Below, piece by piece: positions 33,068-40,184 of a stretch of 64,000 bases of DNA. Origin of the DNA: Sphingomonas citricola (lineage in GTDB: Bacteria > Pseudomonadota > Alphaproteobacteria > Sphingomonadales > Sphingomonadaceae); contig NZ_JAHXZM010000006.1 in the NCBI RefSeq assembly GCF_019429535.1, forward strand, positions 124,001 through 188,000, read 5' to 3'. The notes under the pieces were generated by a model that was not told the DNA's origin, did no database searches, and worked only from the letters and a program-made list of their open reading frames with translations. The position numbers and the translations under genes are program-made. The stretch's first letter is position 1. The number at the start of each line of letters is the position of its first letter.

Positions 33068-34198
33068 ATGACCGTCCAACGATCTCTGAAGCAAAATCTG
33101 GAGAGCATCCAAAAGACGGCGCGTGAAAGAACCGTAAAGACTCAGGACGTGGAGTACGATCTTGAGACATTGGTTGCTCGTATTCGAAAGAAAACAATCA
33201 AACTCGACCCAGAGTATCAGCGAAGGCATCGTTGGCCTGCGGAAACGTCGTCGCGACTGATCGAGAGCTTAATCTTAAACATTCCGATCCCTGTTGTCTT
33301 CTTGTCTCAGGACGTCGATGTTGACGATGAAACTGAGGGTAATAGCTCACGCTACACCGTCATAGATGGTCAGCAACGGCTGACCGCCATCTTCGAATTT
33401 TGGAATAATGAATTCCCATTGGAAGGTTTAGAGACGCTTCAAGACCTAAATGGGTCTTACTATCGTGACCTTCCACCGTTTCTCATCAGGCGCTTGGAAG
33501 AGCGAACTATTAGGTGCCTCCGCATCGACTCGACGGTTGACGAGCAAGTCAAGTTTGACATTTTTGAACGCTTAAATACCGGATCGGTGAAGCTTGAATC
33601 GCAGGAACTTAGAAACGCTACGGTGCGAGGTCCATTCAACGATACTATCAAGCATCTAGCTGAATTTGAGCCTTTTCGGCGCTTGATACAGGTCGATGTC
33701 TCAAACCCATCCTCGAGCCCTAAAGTTCGCAAGATGGAAGATGTAGAATTGGTCCTCCGGTTCTTCGCTCTTAAAGATAAAAGATACTTAGGTCTTCGCA
33801 GCGGTTTTAGGGATTTTCTCACCTCTTCACTCGCAGAATTTAACGAGCTTGATCAGGCTGAAATCGATGGCAAGGTGGTTGTCTTCCTCAATTACATGTC
33901 GTTTATTTACGATAATGTAGGGCCTGCGGCATTCTCTAAGTGGCGAATCGAGGGCGGTATTGAGAAAAGAATGTCATCGTTCAACGCAGCGGTATTTGAC
34001 GCGGTAGCAGTTGGTCTCGCTGAAGCGTTTTCGCCTGATGTCTTGGTTAAGTCACCGGAGCGGGTGCAAAGCGCATTGGCCGGATATAGAACACTATTTG
34101 CGGACGATACTTTCTTCGCTTCCGTGAATGGCAGCGTGAATGATGCCGCAAAGGTAAAATTCCGCATTGAGGCAATGAAGCACTATCTGCTCCGATGA
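33068..34198 (+). CDS. DUF262 (GmrS-like, ParB-fold) protein
   Basis: 376-residue protein with the DUF262 signature: DPEYQRRHRW (48-57), the nucleotide/catalytic-like DGQQRLTAI (100-108) and FERLNTGS (166-173) followed by ESQELRNA. DUF262 is the N-terminal domain of the GmrSD type IV restriction enzyme, where it is linked to NTP hydrolysis, but the usual C-terminal DUF1524 HNH nuclease is absent here. Instead the gene is coupled by ATGA to a HEPN protein. AT-richer codon use. I infer that it acts as the sensing or NTP-dependent regulatory partner of the downstream nuclease. Confidence 0.88.
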   Translation: MTVQRSLKQNLESIQKTARERTVKTQDVEYDLETLVARIRKKTIKLDPEYQRRHRWPAETSSRLIESLILNIPIPVVFLSQDVDVDDETEGNSSRYTVIDGQQRLTAIFEFWNNEFPLEGLETLQDLNGSYYRDLPPFLIRRLEERTIRCLRIDSTVDEQVKFDIFERLNTGSVKLESQELRNATVRGPFNDTIKHLAEFEPFRRLIQVDVSNPSSSPKVRKMEDVELVLRFFALKDKRYLGLRSGFRDFLTSSLAEFNELDQAEIDGKVVVFLNYMSFIYDNVGPAAFSKWRIEGGIEKRMSSFNAAVFDAVAVGLAEAFSPDVLVKSPERVQSALAGYRTLFADDTFFASVNGSVNDAAKVKFRIEAMKHYLLR

Positions 34199-35022
34199 GT
34201 ACGTTCCTTTTTGGGCTCGCGGAAAGTTTCTCAGCGAGGCTGGTGGAGATCCGGGCAATAATTGGCCGCGCTGAAGCTGCGTTTGAGACCGACCAAGAAC
34301 TATATGACATACTTTGCCGCGCGGGCGCTGTATTAATGGTGTCTGGTCTTGAGGCTTTCATCAAAGATATAAACGAGGCAATCCAGTCAGACATAAATGC
34401 AAATATTGACTCTTTCGAGCAAATGCCTGCTGGGATGAAAAGAGAGTTCACGCTGAAAATCGCGCAGATCGACGGCGCTTCAGAAAGTGATATCAATAAA
34501 AAATCGCGTCAGCTTGCTAAGTTTTTTGCAACTAACTCAGTAAAAATTGATTTGGGTGCTTTTCCAAACAAAGAAAATACGAACAAAAACCCTAGTTCAA
34601 GTATGGTAGACACTGCCTTTCAGAAATATGGCATCCGGTCTATACTCTACTGCCTTCACGGATCGAACTTTGAGGCCGTTTTTGATGGAGACTCTGCATC
34701 TAACGTGCTTGTTAGCCGGCAGATAAAACGAATGCGGGCAACCCTTTTCCACTTTCCATACAGAGAGCTTCCAGCCGATTACACGCTGACGGATTGGGAC
34801 GGGAAAAAGGGAGAGGTGCCTCCAAGCTCTCTTTGGCAAGACTTTCTCGGCAATATCCTTCGCCGACGGCACGGGATCGTGCACGCAGACACGCGAGACA
34901 ATCCAACCTCATGGGAGAGCTTGCGCGCGGATACTGACAAGCTTGAGATTTTATTTGCTGGCCTCACGTACGCGGCATCATCCCTCCTTGCACGCGACCT
35001 ACAACCTGCGATCCCAGTCTGA
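34195..35022 (+). CDS. HEPN-domain protein with R-H-x3-H ribonuclease motif
   Basis: 275-residue protein, mostly helical, starting within the stop of the DUF262 gene. Near the C-terminal third it carries RRRHGIVHAD, containing R225-H226-G-I-V-H230, the R-[N/D/H]-x3-H catalytic motif of HEPN ribonucleases. The helix before it (SLWQDFLGNIL) fits the fold. The N-terminal half begins with a helical AGAVLMVSGLEAFIKDI segment reminiscent of RiboL-PSP/MAE_28990-type HEPN families. Predicted RNA-cutting effector of the two-gene module, held in check or activated by its DUF262 partner. Family subtype is not certain. Confidence 0.82.
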   Translation: MSTFLFGLAESFSARLVEIRAIIGRAEAAFETDQELYDILCRAGAVLMVSGLEAFIKDINEAIQSDINANIDSFEQMPAGMKREFTLKIAQIDGASESDINKKSRQLAKFFATNSVKIDLGAFPNKENTNKNPSSSMVDTAFQKYGIRSILYCLHGSNFEAVFDGDSASNVLVSRQIKRMRATLFHFPYRELPADYTLTDWDGKKGEVPPSSLWQDFLGNILRRRHGIVHADTRDNPTSWESLRADTDKLEILFAGLTYAASSLLARDLQPAIPV

Positions 35023-35047
35023 TATCACACTTGGAGGACTTAGATAT

Positions 35048-35173
35048 GAGCCGGAAAAGCGGCTCACAGAACGCATCGCTAGCGAGGTCATGGCACGGAG
35101 CGTGCCGCTCCCTCCTAGGGAGCCCCGGTCCCGCGCAAGCGGGTCCGTCCGACAGTCGCTAAGCTCGCTGTCG
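35048..35173. repeat. Cluster of five consecutive hairpins
   Basis: In 126 bases there are five perfect or near-perfect stems. They are GAGCCG/CGGCTC (35048-35065), GGCACG/CGTGCC (35092-35106), GCTCCCT/AGGGAGC (35107-35123), CCCGC-gcaa-GCGGG with outer GG/CC (35127-35146) and CGACAG/CTGTCG (35150-35173). Stems 2 and 3 abut without a gap. No U-tracts follow, so they do not look like ordinary terminators. They lie between the convergent ends of the HEPN gene and the winged-helix gene. A replication origin, transfer site or structured RNA is possible. Confidence 0.65.
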
Positions 35174-35245
35174 TTGGTCTGGTTAGCACCGGATCGGGCT
35201 AGGTGGAACAGCAAGCTGCGCACGCCGTAGGCGTTCCTTATATAT

Positions 35246-35953
35246 TTAACCTCGCAGAGCCGGGTTCATCCCGCCCGGGCGAATTGCGTTACAATCAAGG
35301 GCGCGGCCGAGCCGGGCGAGTGCATCGCCGAGCGACGTGTCGCCGGTGCGGAAGCGCGCCAGATCCTCGGAGGAGAGGGTTGCCAGCATCGCGGCAGTGC
35401 GCTCTTCCTCTTCCTTGCGGCGCGTTACCTCATCCGCCGGCACAGGCGCACGGCCGAGCAGGCGGCGCACCATGTCCGCTGCCATCTTCGGCAGGGTGAG
35501 CGCGTAGGCGTTCGAGATCTGACGCACCTGGGGACCGAACGGATCGGGGTTCTCCAGCGGCTCGAAGCGCCGCTCCCAATTTAGGAAGCCTTCCTCGCGC
35601 AGGCGCACCAGCGCATCATGGATCGCGCTCTTCGACCGGCGCAGGCGTTCCGCCAGGTACTCGATCGAAGGTTCGAGCCGCCCGGTCTTGAAGTCGACGA
35701 TGCGCATCATTTCGCGCAGGATGTCGAGGCCGATGTGCCCGATCGGACCGTTGCGCTTGCCCGGCTGTTTGTTCTCGCGGTCGTACTGTTCGGCCGCACG
35801 CATGCGGGCCATGCGCTCGGCCTTGTTGAACGGGGACCATAGCTGGCCCTCGCACGTGCCAGCCTTGCGGCTGTTACGATGGACCTTCTGCCCGGTGCGG
35901 TGCGCCTTGGTCGCGAAGCTACCGACCAGCTCGCCGAATGACCGCACCCTCAT
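35246..35953 (-). CDS. Winged-helix island protein, possibly replication initiator-like
   Basis: 235 residues with an N-terminal basic region (TGQKVHRNSRKAG) and a winged-helix domain about residues 70-130, reading PIGHIGLDILREMM, then SIEYLAERLRRSKSAIHDAL and EEGFLNWERR. The C terminus is helical and charged (RRKEEEERTAAML). Start ATG has GGGAG seven bases upstream. Helix-turn-helix proteins of this build are common next to integrases in sphingomonad islands and resemble small plasmid-type replication or regulatory proteins. Role inferred; the hairpin cluster just beyond its 3' end would suit an origin. Confidence 0.7.
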   Translation of the reverse strand: MRVRSFGELVGSFATKAHRTGQKVHRNSRKAGTCEGQLWSPFNKAERMARMRAAEQYDRENKQPGKRNGPIGHIGLDILREMMRIVDFKTGRLEPSIEYLAERLRRSKSAIHDALVRLREEGFLNWERRFEPLENPDPFGPQVRQISNAYALTLPKMAADMVRRLLGRAPVPADEVTRRKEEEERTAAMLATLSSEDLARFRTGDTSLGDALARLGRALDCNAIRPGGMNPALRG

Positions 35954-35972
35954 GCGACCACTCCCGCGCGGG

Positions 35973-37232
35973 TCAGCCCTGCCGCGGCCCCTCGAGCAAT
36001 TGACGCGGCTCCCTCAGATCCTGCGTCAGCATATCCGCCCACTCCTGCGCCAGCTCGCGTCGGCGCGGCATGTAGGCGGCGCGATTGTACGCCGCCTCCA
36101 CTCCGCTCGGCACGTGCGCGAGCATGAGATCGATAATCGCGCGGTCGCCGACCCGGTTTTCGGTCGCGGCCAGCTCGTTCATGATCGTTGAATAGGTCGA
36201 CCGCCAGCCGTGGGGAACGTGGATCCCCGAGTAGCCGGCATCGCGATAGGCCTTGCTCAACGTGCTGTCGCTGATCGGCTTGCGCGGGTGACGCACGCTG
36301 CGGAAGATCAGCGCGGCTCGACCCGAGAATTCCCGCGCAACCTTGATCACGTCGACCGCCTGCCGTGACAGGGGCACCAGGAACTCGAAGGCAACGTCCT
36401 CCTTGCGGTCCAGCACCAGCTTCATCTTGGCGGCGGGAATGCGCCAGATCGGCTCGGCACCATCCAAGCCCTCGAACTCGTCCCACTCGGCCAGCCGAAG
36501 CACACCCGCGCGAACCGCGGTGAGCGCGAGAAAGCGGGAAGCGAGCTTGGTCAGCGGCTGCCCCGGTTTCGCCTCCACCTCGCGGAGCACCGTGCGTGCC
36601 GCTTCGATCGTGCGCACGGCCGGGAACTTGCCCTTCTTGGGTTTGGCGAGCGCGCGATTCGCCACAGCAGCAGGATCCACCTGCGCAATGCCGCTGCCAA
36701 TCGCACGAACGAACACTTCCGAGATCCGCTGGCGGGCACGGTGCGCCGTCTCGATCGCTCCTCGCTGCTCGATCGGTCGCAAGACCTCCAACACGAGCGG
36801 CGTCGTAATCGCGTCGATTGGTAGGTGCCCGATCTTCGGATAAACGTCCTGGTCCATGCTGCGTTTGACGATGCTGGCGTAGCGAGGCGACCAGGTCGGT
36901 GTCTGGCTGGTAAGCCACTCCTCGGCGACCGTCTTGAACGTAGCGCCCGCTCGTGCGTCCCGCGCGGCCGAGCGCGCTCGCTTCTCCACCGCTGGATCCT
37001 TGCCGCTGCGTAGCTCCCGAGCTGCCTCGTCCCGCAGCTCGCGGGCTTCCGCTAAGGTCACGTCCGGGTACGAGCCGAACGTCAGCAGCTTCTCCTTGCC
37101 CGCAACGCGAAACTTCCACCGCCAACTGCGATGCCCGGTGGTCGCAACGTGTAAAAACAGCCCACGCGCGTCGCTGAGCTTGTATGCCTTGTCCGTTGGC
37201 TTCGCCTGACGGCACGCTTTGTCCGTCAGCAT
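35973..37232 (-). CDS. Tyrosine-type integrase (P4/DUF4102 arm domain)
   Basis: Site-specific recombinase of 419 residues. It has an N-terminal arm-binding domain (LTDKACRQAKPTDKAYKLSD, SWRWKFR, LTFGSYPDVTLAEAR), a core-binding domain, and a catalytic domain with ALTAVRAGVLRLAEWDEF (first Arg), PHGWRSTYSTIMNE (His-x-x-Arg) and a distal YNRAAY tyrosine. All catalytic residues are present. The start at 37232 puts the arm domain at the N terminus as in relatives; a longer frame to 37355 is unlikely. The sequence GGGGGTAC just upstream of the ATG is also one of the repeated octamers near the island ends, so Int may regulate its own translation or transcription. It sits next to the tRNA-Tyr it uses. 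Confidence 0.95.
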   Translation of the reverse strand: MLTDKACRQAKPTDKAYKLSDARGLFLHVATTGHRSWRWKFRVAGKEKLLTFGSYPDVTLAEARELRDEAARELRSGKDPAVEKRARSAARDARAGATFKTVAEEWLTSQTPTWSPRYASIVKRSMDQDVYPKIGHLPIDAITTPLVLEVLRPIEQRGAIETAHRARQRISEVFVRAIGSGIAQVDPAAVANRALAKPKKGKFPAVRTIEAARTVLREVEAKPGQPLTKLASRFLALTAVRAGVLRLAEWDEFEGLDGAEPIWRIPAAKMKLVLDRKEDVAFEFLVPLSRQAVDVIKVAREFSGRAALIFRSVRHPRKPISDSTLSKAYRDAGYSGIHVPHGWRSTYSTIMNELAATENRVGDRAIIDLMLAHVPSGVEAAYNRAAYMPRRRELAQEWADMLTQDLREPRQLLEGPRQG

Positions 37233-37235
37233 GGC

Positions 37236-37276
37236 GTACCCCCAACGATGCGGAGCCGTACCCCCGATATACCCCC
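37236..37276. repeat. GTACCCCC repeats near attR
   Basis: GTACCCCC occurs at 37236-37243 and 37258-37265, and a variant TATACCCCC at 37268-37276, all in the same orientation as the pair near attL. They lie between the integrase start and the tRNA. Candidate integrase arm sites. Confidence 0.5.
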
Positions 37277-37391
37277 AAAAGCGGTGCGCTGCATTGAGCT
37301 TCATTGCGACGGGTTGAGACACCCGACAAGGGGCAGAAGCCGTGCTTCTCCGCACTTGTGAGACAGGTTGATACAGGCTGGAACAAGGGGA

Positions 37392-37406
37392 TGGTGGAAG
37401 GGACTG
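37392..37406. repeat. attR: 15-bp core within tRNA-Tyr 3' end
   Basis: TGGTGGAAGGGACTG, identical to 28255-28269. It comprises the CCA, discriminator base, acceptor strand and the first bases of the T-stem of the tRNA. Confidence 0.85.
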
Positions 37407-37477
37407 GATTCGAACCAGTGTACGCTCACGCGGGCAGATTTACAGTCTGCTGCCTTTAACCACTCGGCCACCCTTCC
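37392..37477 (-). tRNA. tRNA-Tyr (GTA)
   Basis: Minus-strand gene of 86 bases including encoded CCA. Acceptor stem GGAAGGG/CCCTTCC, the D-loop sequence CCGAGTGGTTAAAGGC, anticodon loop CTGTAAA with anticodon GTA, a long variable arm as expected for bacterial tRNA-Tyr, and the T-loop GGTTCGAATCC. The last 15 bases (37392-37406) are the island attR core; integration restores the tRNA intact. Confidence 0.96.
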
Positions 37478-37715
37478 ATCCGGGTCGCGCCGGACGTTGG
37501 TCCGGCACCTGCTGCACGGTGCTGATCGCACGGTGCAGGCGGCTGGTCAGGCCGCTGATCGACGCCGCAGGAGCGACGAAGAAGGCGGCTCCTAGAGGCG
37601 CGCGCGGCGGTGCGCAAGCCCCTTCGCGCCGCTTGTTTCCAAATGACCGGTGCTTGCGCGCGCACGGCGTGCGGCATAGGCACGCGCGCATGACGTTCAC
37701 GAAGTTTCCGCGCTG

Positions 37716-38462
37716 ATGGCGCGCCGCGGCCATCGCCCCAGCCAGACGCAGGGCAACCGCCCGCGCTTCTGGGGACGCCACGCGGTCACCGCCGCGCTTG
37801 CCAACCCCGAACGCGTGGTGCGCAAGATGTGGGGCACGCGCGAGGCGCTGGCATCGCTCGACCTGCCGTCGTCGCTGCCGGTCGTTTTCGCCGAAGCGCC
37901 CGACCTGGGCCGGCTGGTGCCCAACGACGCGCCGCACCAGGGTCTGGTCGCCGAAGTCGACCCGCTGGAAGAGATCTGGCTCGGAGACCTCTTGGCGCAA
38001 GGGGAGGGTGACCGCCGCCCGCTGATCGTGCTCGATCAGGTCACCGATCCGCACAATGTCGGCGCGATCATGCGTTCGGCCGCGGCGTTCGACGCGCTCG
38101 GCATCGTGACGCAGGATCGCCATGCGCCGCCCGAATCGGGCGTGCTCGCGCGCTCGGCGTCGGGCGCACTCGAGGTCGTGCCGTGGGTGCGTGTCGTGAA
38201 CCTCGCGCGCGCGCTCGACGAGATCGGCGAGGCGGGGTTCTGGCGGATCGGGCTGACCGGCCACGCACCAGCGACGCTGGCGGAACAACTGGGCGAGACG
38301 CGCCCCGCGATCGTGCTCGGCGCGGAGGGCGAGGGGATGCGGCAGAATACCGAGGCGCATTGCGACCAGCTCGCGCGGTTGCCGATCTCAGGCAGAGTGG
38401 AGAGCCTGAACGTCTCCAACGCCGCGGCGATCGCGCTCTACGCGGTGGCGGCGCGCGGATGA
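37716..38462 (+). CDS. rlmB: 23S rRNA 2'-O-ribose methyltransferase, RlmB/SpoU type
   Basis: SPOUT-class methyltransferase, in relatives of G2251 of 23S rRNA. 248 residues: an N-terminal basic leader (RRGHRPSQTQ), the RNA-binding substrate domain starting FWGRHAVTAAL, then motif 1 DQVTDPHNVGAIMRSA, motif 2 VLGAEGEGM and motif 3 ESLNVSNAAAIALY. All complete. It is just downstream of the tRNA-Tyr region on the opposite strand and convergent with the ferredoxin gene. The position specificity is taken from the family. Confidence 0.95.
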   Translation: MARRGHRPSQTQGNRPRFWGRHAVTAALANPERVVRKMWGTREALASLDLPSSLPVVFAEAPDLGRLVPNDAPHQGLVAEVDPLEEIWLGDLLAQGEGDRRPLIVLDQVTDPHNVGAIMRSAAAFDALGIVTQDRHAPPESGVLARSASGALEVVPWVRVVNLARALDEIGEAGFWRIGLTGHAPATLAEQLGETRPAIVLGAEGEGMRQNTEAHCDQLARLPISGRVESLNVSNAAAIALYAVAARG

Positions 38463-38469
38463 CGTGATG

Positions 38470-38501
38470 GGCGGGGCGCGGCCGTCGACCGCGCCCCCGC
38501 C
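38470..38501. terminator. Bidirectional hairpin between rlmB and ferredoxin gene
   Basis: GGCGGGGCGCGG pairs with CCGCGCCCCCGCC around a seven-base loop with a single bulge. It fills the gap between two convergent genes. The U-tract is weak, so the terminator reading rests on stability and position. Confidence 0.55.
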
Positions 38502-38505
38502 GGTC

Positions 38506-38823
38506 TCAATCCTCCTCGGCGATCCGCACCTTCAGCCCGTCGAGCGCCGAGGTGAACTGGATCTGGCACGACAGCCGCGACCCCGCGTCGCGATCGGCGG
38601 AGGAGTCGAGCAAGTCGTTCTCGTCCTCGCTCATCGCAGGGAGACGGTCGATGAACGCCGGGTCGACGTGGACGTGGCACGTCGCGCATGAGCAGCAACC
38701 GCCGCACAGCGCCAGGATTTCGTCGATGCCGGCATCGCGAATGACTTCCATCACCGACAGGCCGACCTCGCCGTCGATCTCGCGTTCTTCCCCCTCGCGG
38801 GTGACGACGATAAGCTTGGGCAT
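38506..38823 (-). CDS. 2Fe-2S ferredoxin, adrenodoxin type
   Basis: 105-residue electron carrier with the cysteine pattern [15 protein letters not shown] followed by a distal RLSCQIQ cysteine, binding one plant/vertebrate-type 2Fe-2S cluster. The start at 38823 has a GGAGAG six bases upstream; the longer frame would begin with TTG. The type is that serving cytochrome P450s or iron-sulfur assembly, but no P450 or Isc gene is nearby. It is divergent from the glycosylase gene with about 55 bp between starts. Confidence 0.93.
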   Translation of the reverse strand: MPKLIVVTREGEEREIDGEVGLSVMEVIRDAGIDEILALCGGCCSCATCHVHVDPAFIDRLPAMSEDENDLLDSSADRDAGSRLSCQIQFTSALDGLKVRIAEED

Positions 38824-38877
38824 GATCAACTCTCCGAATGGTGGCGGCCTCCATGCCGCGTCGCGCGCGCCCGGGCA

Positions 38878-39531
38878 ATGGTGCGCACATCGGGTCGCGC
38901 GATGGGCCTGAGCGAAGGCGACCTGCGCGCGGGGCTCGACGCGCTGGGCGAGATCGAGCCCGCCTTCGCCGCCGCGGTCGCGCGCGTCGGCTACCCCGCG
39001 CCGCGCATCCGGCAGCGCGGTTACGCGACGCTGCTGCGTATCATCGTCGGGCAGCAGGTGAGCGTGCGCGCCGCCGATGCAGTGTGGCGCAAGCTAGAGG
39101 AGCAGGTCGGCGACCCGAACGATCCCGCGATCATCGCCGCGGCGAGCGACGAGGCGCTGCGCGCCTGCGGCTTCTCGCGCCAGAAGACCGGCTACGCGCG
39201 CAGCCTGACGGACGAGGTGACGAGCGGCCGGCTCGACCTCGCCAATCTGTCCGCCGACGACGAGGAGGCGATCGCGCAGCTCGTCCGCGTCAAGGGGATC
39301 GGGCGCTGGTCGGCGGAGGTGTACCTGCTGTTCGCCGAAGGTCGCCCCGACATCTGGCCCGCGGGCGACCTGGCGGTGCAGATCGAGGTCGGCCGCATCC
39401 TCGGCCACGACGCGCGCCCGAGCGAGAAGCTGACGCGCGAACTAGCCGAAGCATGGCGGCCCCACCGCGGCGCCGCCGCCATCTTCACCTGGCACCATTA
39501 CGGTGCCGGGCCGGATGCGGCGCCGGTGTGA
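38878..39531 (+). CDS. DNA-3-methyladenine glycosylase, AlkA/HhH-GPD family
   Basis: Base-excision repair enzyme removing alkylated purines. 217 residues without the N-terminal domain of E. coli AlkA, like many short AlkA homologues. It shows [16 protein letters not shown], the helix-hairpin-helix [16 protein letters not shown], and PAGDLAVQ carrying the catalytic aspartate. An alternative start at 38902 (MGLSEGD) is possible. Repair of methylation damage is the expected role. Confidence 0.93.
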   Translation: MVRTSGRAMGLSEGDLRAGLDALGEIEPAFAAAVARVGYPAPRIRQRGYATLLRIIVGQQVSVRAADAVWRKLEEQVGDPNDPAIIAAASDEALRACGFSRQKTGYARSLTDEVTSGRLDLANLSADDEEAIAQLVRVKGIGRWSAEVYLLFAEGRPDIWPAGDLAVQIEVGRILGHDARPSEKLTRELAEAWRPHRGAAAIFTWHHYGAGPDAAPV

Positions 39532-39585
39532 CGGGATGTGGCGCGGCAGCCGGGTCGACATTCCCGACTGCCACGCCGCGCTGGC

Positions 39586-40008
39586 TCAGCGCGCGGGGCG
39601 CCACACCTGCGTCTGGCACAGGAAGGCGATGCAGCCCTGTACCTTCAGCGTGTTGTCGGGGTTGCGGCTGACGATCGACTTGTAGGTCTTGCCGTTACGC
39701 GGATCGTAGATGCGGCCGCGCCAGTCATCACCCGCGTCGGCGAATTCGGACAGGACGGGCATACCGACGATCGGGCGGCTGCGCAGCGCCTTGTCCTTGT
39801 TGTTGACGTCGGTCGCGGCGGCCCCGGGGGTGTGTTTCAGCACGCGCACGATCCGGCCGCAGGTCTTGCCCCCGCACGGCCCCACCTCGACCAGCGCGGC
39901 GCCGTCTTCGGTCACGTAGCGGCCGTTGATCGGTTGCGCGGCCTGCGCGGGGGCGGCGAGGGCGACGGTGCCGGCAAGCGCGGCGGCTAGAGCGGGAAGC
40001 GTTCTCAT
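39586..40008 (-). CDS. DUF2147 family secreted protein
   Basis: 140-residue protein with a signal peptide ending AQAAQ. The mature part follows the DUF2147 pattern: INGRYVTEDGAALVEVGPCGG, RIVRVL, then DWRGRIYDPRNGKTYKS and LKVQGCIAFLCQTQVW near the end. Probably periplasmic; function not known. The start at 40008 places the signal peptide at the N terminus; the longer open frame upstream lacks support. Confidence 0.85.
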   Translation of the reverse strand: MRTLPALAAALAGTVALAAPAQAAQPINGRYVTEDGAALVEVGPCGGKTCGRIVRVLKHTPGAAATDVNNKDKALRSRPIVGMPVLSEFADAGDDWRGRIYDPRNGKTYKSIVSRNPDNTLKVQGCIAFLCQTQVWRPAR

Positions 40009-40184
40009 GCCGCCTTCTTGCGGCGGCGCGGATGAACACGCAATGGCCGAGGCGGCACCGATGCGGGCGACGCGGCGCAGCAACGCAACGTCACGGTGGG
40101 CGAGCAGCGTCGCGGTACCCGCGCGGCGCCGTCGCTCACATCCCGCGTTGAACCGGGCGGGCTTCTCCCGCATGGGCGTGATCG

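Larger units (their letters stand above)
28255..37406. mobile_element. Integrated genomic island in tRNA-Tyr (about 9.1 kb), phage/satellite-like, with defence-like cargo
   Basis: Bounded by 15-bp direct repeats of the tRNA-Tyr 3' end, with a P4-type integrase beside the intact tRNA. Contents in order: AlpA-like regulator, unknown HTH-like gene, three tiny genes, a beheaded HTH/zinc-ribbon gene, a portal-protein fragment, a D12 adenine methylase, an HExxH protein, a DUF262-HEPN pair, a hairpin array, a winged-helix gene and the integrase. There are no capsid, tail or lysis genes and no transposase. The 31.4-35.0 kb part is plainly richer in A/T than the rest, so cargo and vehicle have different histories. 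Confidence 0.88.

Noticed and set aside
32860..33229. Several minus-strand frames of 80-90 codons upstream of and into the DUF262 gene
   Set aside because: Their composition is irregular, they overlap the start of DUF262 and show no known motif; likely shadows.
35092..35123. The paired hairpins as simple rho-independent terminators
   Set aside because: No T-run follows on either strand and there are five stems rather than one; termination may occur but does not explain the array.
28255..37406. CRISPR array or transposon in the island
   Set aside because: No regularly spaced repeats and no transposase or terminal inverted repeats; the ends are tRNA-derived att sites with an integrase.
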